From: Spirosoma montaniterrae
GTDB taxonomy: Bacteria > Bacteroidota > Bacteroidia > Cytophagales > Spirosomataceae
Assembly (NCBI RefSeq): GCF_001988955.1
Contig: NZ_CP014263.1
Span: forward strand, 2,790,001 to 2,854,000
Direction of reading: 5' to 3'
Length of the DNA stretch: 64,000 nucleotides
Position 1 is the stretch's first letter. Every line of letters starts with the position of its first letter. This document shows, in pieces, positions 60,740 to 64,000 of this stretch. Both the position numbers and the translations under genes were made by a program. Below the pieces are notes generated by a model. That model worked only from the letters and a program-made list of their open reading frames with translations, had not been told where the DNA came from and made no database searches.

Positions 60740-62866
60740 TTAAATCTTCATGGATAATGCAATGCGTTTGCGGGCCGTATCCACCTCCAGCACTTTAACT
60801 TTTACTTTCTGGTACATGCTAACCACCGTTTTTGGATCTGAAACGTACTTATCTGCCATCTGAGAAACATGAACAAGTCCGTCCTGCTTCACGCCAATAT
60901 CGACAAAGGCTCCGAAGGCTGTGATGTTCGTTACAACGCCGTTCAGCACCATACCTTCGTGCAAATCATCAACTGTGCGCACACGGGCATCGTAAGTAAA
61001 AACCGCCAGTTGTTCGCGCGGGTCGCGGCCCGGCTTTTCGAGTTCGGCCAGAATGTCGTGTAGGGTGGGCAAGCCAACCGCGTCGGTAACGTAGCGTTCA
61101 GGGCGGATTTGCTGGCGCATGTCGGGCCTGCGAACCAGGTCGGCAACGGTTGTGCCAGCATCAGCAGCCATGCGCTCAACCAGAGCGTATCGTTCGGGAT
61201 GAACCGCGCTGTTGTCCAGCGGGTTGGCGGCTCCATTGATGCGTAGAAAACCAGCACACTGTTCAAATGCTTTCGGACCCAGACGCGGTACTTTTTTAAG
61301 CTGCTCGCGCGACGTAAACGCGCCATGCTGCGCCCGATACGCAACGATGTTACCCGCTAACTGCGGCCCCAGCCCCGACACGTATCGAAGCAAATAGGCA
61401 CTCGCTGTGTTGAGCGAAACGCCCACCGAGTTCACGCAGCTTTCAACAACCGTATCCAGGCTGCTTTTCAGCGCGTTCTGATCAACGTCGTGCTGATATT
61501 GCCCTACACCAATAGATTTGGGATCGATTTTCACCAACTCGGCCAACGGGTCCATGAGCCGACGCCCGATGCTGACGGCTCCGCGCACGGTAACGTCGCG
61601 GTCAGGAAACTCTTCACGGGCCACCTCCGACGCCGAATACACCGATGCGCCCTGTTCGCTGACCATAAATACGGGCTTATCAAGATTCAATCCCTGAACA
61701 AACTCTTCGGTTTCGCGACCGGCAGTGCCGTTGCCAATGGCAATGGCTTCGATATCATATTGTTTAACCAATTTCTGAAGCGTCTGTGCGGCCTGTTGCC
61801 GCTGATTATCAGACATGAACAGGTATAAAACGGTATCGGTCAGCAGATTTCCCTGTGCGTCGAGGACAACGGTTTTGCAGCCGGTACGATAGCCAGGGTC
61901 AATAGCCAGCACACGCTGTTGGCCGAGGGGCGAACTGAGTAGTAATTGCCGCAGGTTGGTCGCAAAAATCTGAATGGCTTCGGCGTCGGCTTTTTGTTTC
62001 GAGAGATTATCGAATTCGGTTTCGAGGGCGGGTTTCAGCAGCCGTTTGTAGCCATCCCGAATGGCAAGCGTAAGCTGTTCGCGACTGGCCGACGTGGCGT
62101 TTGGGTGCAGAAACTGCCGTTCGAGCCGTTGCAGAGCGGCTTCTTCGTCGGGGCTGATGCTCACGCTTAGAAATCCCTCGGTTTCGCCCCGTCGCAGTGC
62201 CAGCAGCCGGTGCGACGGTACGCGTCGGAGCGGCTCGGCAAAGTCGAAATAGTCTTTGAATTTGACGCCCTCAATTTCTTTGCCTTTCTTCAGCACCGAA
62301 CGAATAATAGCTTCGCGCTCAAACAGATTGCGAATACGTTGCCGGGCATCGAGGTCTTCGCTGATCCGTTCGGCCAGAATGTCGCGGGCACCTTGCAGGG
62401 CATCTGCCACGGTCGGCACGGCATCGTTCAGGTAGCGTTGGGCAGCTCGTTCCAGGTTAGATTCGCGCTGGGTTTGCAGCAGATTGGCGAGGGGTTCAAG
62501 CCCCCGTTCGATAGCCTCGGTGGCACGCGTTTTGCGTTTGGGCCGATAGGGCAGATAGAGGTCCTCAAGGTCGGTCAGCGAATCGGCAGCGTCAATTTTC
62601 TGGCGCAGGTCGGTAGTTAACTTCCCCTGTTCATCAATTGACTTCAGAACAGTTTCCCGGCGTTTGTCGAGGTCGAGCAGTTTCTGGTGGGTATCTCGAA
62701 TTTGCGTAATCTGCACTTCGTCGAGCTGACCGGTGGCTTCTTTTCGGTAACGGGCAATAAATGGTACGGTAGCTCCACTGTTGAGCAAATCAATGGTAGC
62801 GGCCACCGACCGGGCGTTCAGGCCAAGTTGGGTGGCAACGCGCTGTTCGGGAGGTAATACGTTCAT
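60740..62866 (-). CDS. tex: Tex-family RNA-binding transcription accessory protein
   Basis: 708 residues. The Tex N-terminal helical part (about 1-300: FIARYRKEATGQLDEVQITQIRD), a YqgF-like fold (about 325-430: VLAIDPGYRTGCKTVVLDAQGN), helix-hairpin-helix motifs (about 490-560: YVSGLGPQLAGNIVAYRAQHGAF, VPRLGPKAFEQCAGFLRI) and a C-terminal S1 domain (about 635-700: GMVLNGVVTNITAFGAFVDIGVKQDGLVHVSQMADKYVSDP). Tex is nucleic-acid binding, nonessential in most bacteria and linked to transcription. Length is normal. Confidence 0.95.
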   Translation of the reverse strand: MNVLPPEQRVATQLGLNARSVAATIDLLNSGATVPFIARYRKEATGQLDEVQITQIRDTHQKLLDLDKRRETVLKSIDEQGKLTTDLRQKIDAADSLTDLEDLYLPYRPKRKTRATEAIERGLEPLANLLQTQRESNLERAAQRYLNDAVPTVADALQGARDILAERISEDLDARQRIRNLFEREAIIRSVLKKGKEIEGVKFKDYFDFAEPLRRVPSHRLLALRRGETEGFLSVSISPDEEAALQRLERQFLHPNATSASREQLTLAIRDGYKRLLKPALETEFDNLSKQKADAEAIQIFATNLRQLLLSSPLGQQRVLAIDPGYRTGCKTVVLDAQGNLLTDTVLYLFMSDNQRQQAAQTLQKLVKQYDIEAIAIGNGTAGRETEEFVQGLNLDKPVFMVSEQGASVYSASEVAREEFPDRDVTVRGAVSIGRRLMDPLAELVKIDPKSIGVGQYQHDVDQNALKSSLDTVVESCVNSVGVSLNTASAYLLRYVSGLGPQLAGNIVAYRAQHGAFTSREQLKKVPRLGPKAFEQCAGFLRINGAANPLDNSAVHPERYALVERMAADAGTTVADLVRRPDMRQQIRPERYVTDAVGLPTLHDILAELEKPGRDPREQLAVFTYDARVRTVDDLHEGMVLNGVVTNITAFGAFVDIGVKQDGLVHVSQMADKYVSDPKTVVSMYQKVKVKVLEVDTARKRIALSMKI

Positions 62867-62914
62867 ACAACTAAATTATAGTCCGCAAAAATGGCCCTTA
62901 TGAACGGATAGGGC

Positions 62915-62946
62915 AAAAAAAAACATGCCGGGTGGCATGTTTTTAC
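62915..62946 (-). terminator. Terminator of cold-shock gene
   Basis: An 8-bp stem (62922-62929 with 62934-62941) with GGGT loop, A-run on the left (T-run on the minus transcript). It ends the cold-shock gene and may also insulate tex. Confidence 0.75.
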
Positions 62947-62972
62947 AACGGTTGTCGGGATATATCTTACGA

Positions 62973-63164
62973 TTAAGCCATTTCGACGTTCACGGCGTTT
63001 AAGCCTTTCTTGCCGCGCTCAACGTTAAATTTCACTTTGTCGTTTTCGCGGATTTGATCGATGAGACCTGAAGCGTGTACGAAAACGTCTTCACCACCAT
63101 CGTCGGGCTTAATGAAACCATAGCCTTTGGTCTCATTAAAGAATTTCACTGTTCCTGTTTGCAT
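62973..63164 (-). CDS. Cold-shock-domain protein (CspA family)
   Basis: 63 residues, a single cold-shock domain. RNP1 reads KGYGFIKPD (about 13-21), RNP2 DVFVHAS (about 26-32), with GTVKFFNETKG at the start and EKGKKGLNAVNV-like end. It binds single-stranded nucleic acid and keeps RNA unfolded. The short leader region (63165-63267) between it and the divergent oxidoreductase is AT-rich and carries no clear consensus promoter. Confidence 0.96.
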   Translation of the reverse strand: MQTGTVKFFNETKGYGFIKPDDGGEDVFVHASGLIDQIRENDKVKFNVERGKKGLNAVNVEMA

Positions 63165-63267
63165 TGTATTGTTTAAATTTAGGCGAAGGACGGTACTATT
63201 AAATTCACATCCAAATTTTTTGTAAAAATTTTCTGTTGCTAACTGCGGGATAACTACCCGCCCTGCT

Positions 63268-64000
63268 ATGATTCATCAACTTTCGCTGACGCTTGCCCCT
63301 GAAATTGCACTGGATGAGGAAGCCTTTCAGGCCCACGTACTCAGTCAGGTCAAACTCCCTCTTTCACCTGACGTTGTGGTGCGTAAACGTCGGCAGTCTA
63401 TCGATGCCCGCAACCGGCAGGTACATGTTCGGGTCGAGGCAGAGGTGTTTGCCGGGCAAATTCCCCCCCCGCTTATTCAGTATCGAAAACCGCAAAACGA
63501 CGTTAGTGCGGCTCCGGTAGCTCTTGTGGTTGGGGCGGGGCCAGCCGGGTTGTTTGCCGCTCTACGGCTTATCGAACTTGGTATTAAGCCCATCGTACTC
63601 GAACGGGGCAGCGATGTTCGCGCCCGCCGTCGCGATTTGGCAGCCATAAATAAAGACCATATCGTTAATCCTGAGTCGAACTACTGCTTCGGCGAAGGCG
63701 GGGCCGGAACCTACTCCGACGGTAAACTCTACACCCGCTCAACCAAACGGGGCGACGTTCGGCGTATTCTCGAAATATTCGTGGCACACGGGGCTACGGA
63801 GCAGATTTTGGTTGATGCACACCCACACATTGGTACCAATAAACTGCCGAATGTAGTTGCCGACCTGCGGGATACTATTATCCAGGCGGGCGGTGAGGTG
63901 CGGTTCAATACTAAAGTAACCGACCTGCTGCTCACCAATGGCGAACTTCGGGGCGTAGTTACTGCCGATGGGGAGGAAGTGACCGCTATCGGTGTGATTC
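63268..64000 (+). CDS. FAD-dependent oxidoreductase, 3' end outside window
   Basis: The frame starting at the ATG at 63268 is open to the end of the window (244 codons) and is cut by it. After an N-terminal part (about 1-85; LSLTLAPEIALDEEA, VVVRKRRQSIDARNRQVHV) comes the dinucleotide motif VVGAGPAGLFAALRL (about 90-104), then LERG, and the FGEGGAGTYSDGKLYT block that marks the family of FAD-dependent dehydrogenases related to uncharacterised protein COG2509. The substrate is unknown. It is divergent from the cold-shock gene. Confidence 0.9.
   Translation, partial: MIHQLSLTLAPEIALDEEAFQAHVLSQVKLPLSPDVVVRKRRQSIDARNRQVHVRVEAEVFAGQIPPPLIQYRKPQNDVSAAPVALVVGAGPAGLFAALRLIELGIKPIVLERGSDVRARRRDLAAINKDHIVNPESNYCFGEGGAGTYSDGKLYTRSTKRGDVRRILEIFVAHGATEQILVDAHPHIGTNKLPNVVADLRDTIIQAGGEVRFNTKVTDLLLTNGELRGVVTADGEEVTAIGVI

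Overview
The window looks like a chromosomal segment of a Bacteroidota bacterium, most likely order Cytophagales and close to Spirosoma. The evidence is a SusC/SusD pair, FecI/FecR/TonB-receptor signalling, a type IX secretion C-terminal signal, BamD-RpoZ-CoaBC-DUF4835-RecN gene order, and many upstream elements of the Bacteroidota form TTG-N19-21-TAnnTTTG. No tool was run; family names come from motifs read in the translations, and no organism name is certain.

Layout. 1-10.4 kb is housekeeping: tilS, an OstA/LptA-like protein, a T9SS cargo, then bamD, an omega-like RNA polymerase subunit, coaBC, DUF4835, recN, a small lipoprotein and a cytochrome c. 10.4-16.2 kb is regulatory and accessory: a TPR histidine kinase with a LytTR regulator, then a sigma factor followed by four small genes (peptidase-regulatory-like lipoprotein, an Ivy-like exported protein, a lone LytTR domain, a META lipoprotein). 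16.3-21.7 kb holds the coaX-OMP-lptC operon and a divergent rho with a long leader. 21.9-28.7 kb has a glycoside hydrolase, an SGNH hydrolase, a GntP transporter, an McrC without McrB, and a four-domain fasciclin lipoprotein.

28.9-34.2 kb is a cell-surface signalling unit read leftward: ECF sigma, FecR anti-sigma, STN-type TonB receptor, DUF4249 lipoprotein. 34.3-46.1 kb is the most striking locus, also read leftward: SusC, SusD, a large CRTAC1/UnbV beta-propeller lipoprotein, a vanadium-dependent haloperoxidase with all metal-site motifs, and a second, membrane-anchored CRTAC1 protein. It looks like a dedicated uptake plus oxidative or halogenating surface system.

46.3-64 kb is again mostly housekeeping: recG, DUF5723, nifU-like, rplU-rpmA, a PaaI thioesterase, a ComA-like/dedA/aroE operon, GH25, a peroxiredoxin, a NarL-type two-component pair, a DUF3299-like protein, tRNA-Ala(GGC), a GIY-YIG protein, NlpC/P60, tex, a cold-shock gene and the 5' part of an FAD-dependent oxidoreductase that runs off the end.

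A second theme is non-coding: at least seven different inverted or tandem repeats sit exactly at gene junctions. Several overlap stop codons, start codons, signal-peptide codons or promoter elements (LptC, glycoside hydrolase, haloperoxidase, rplU promoter, PaaI thioesterase).
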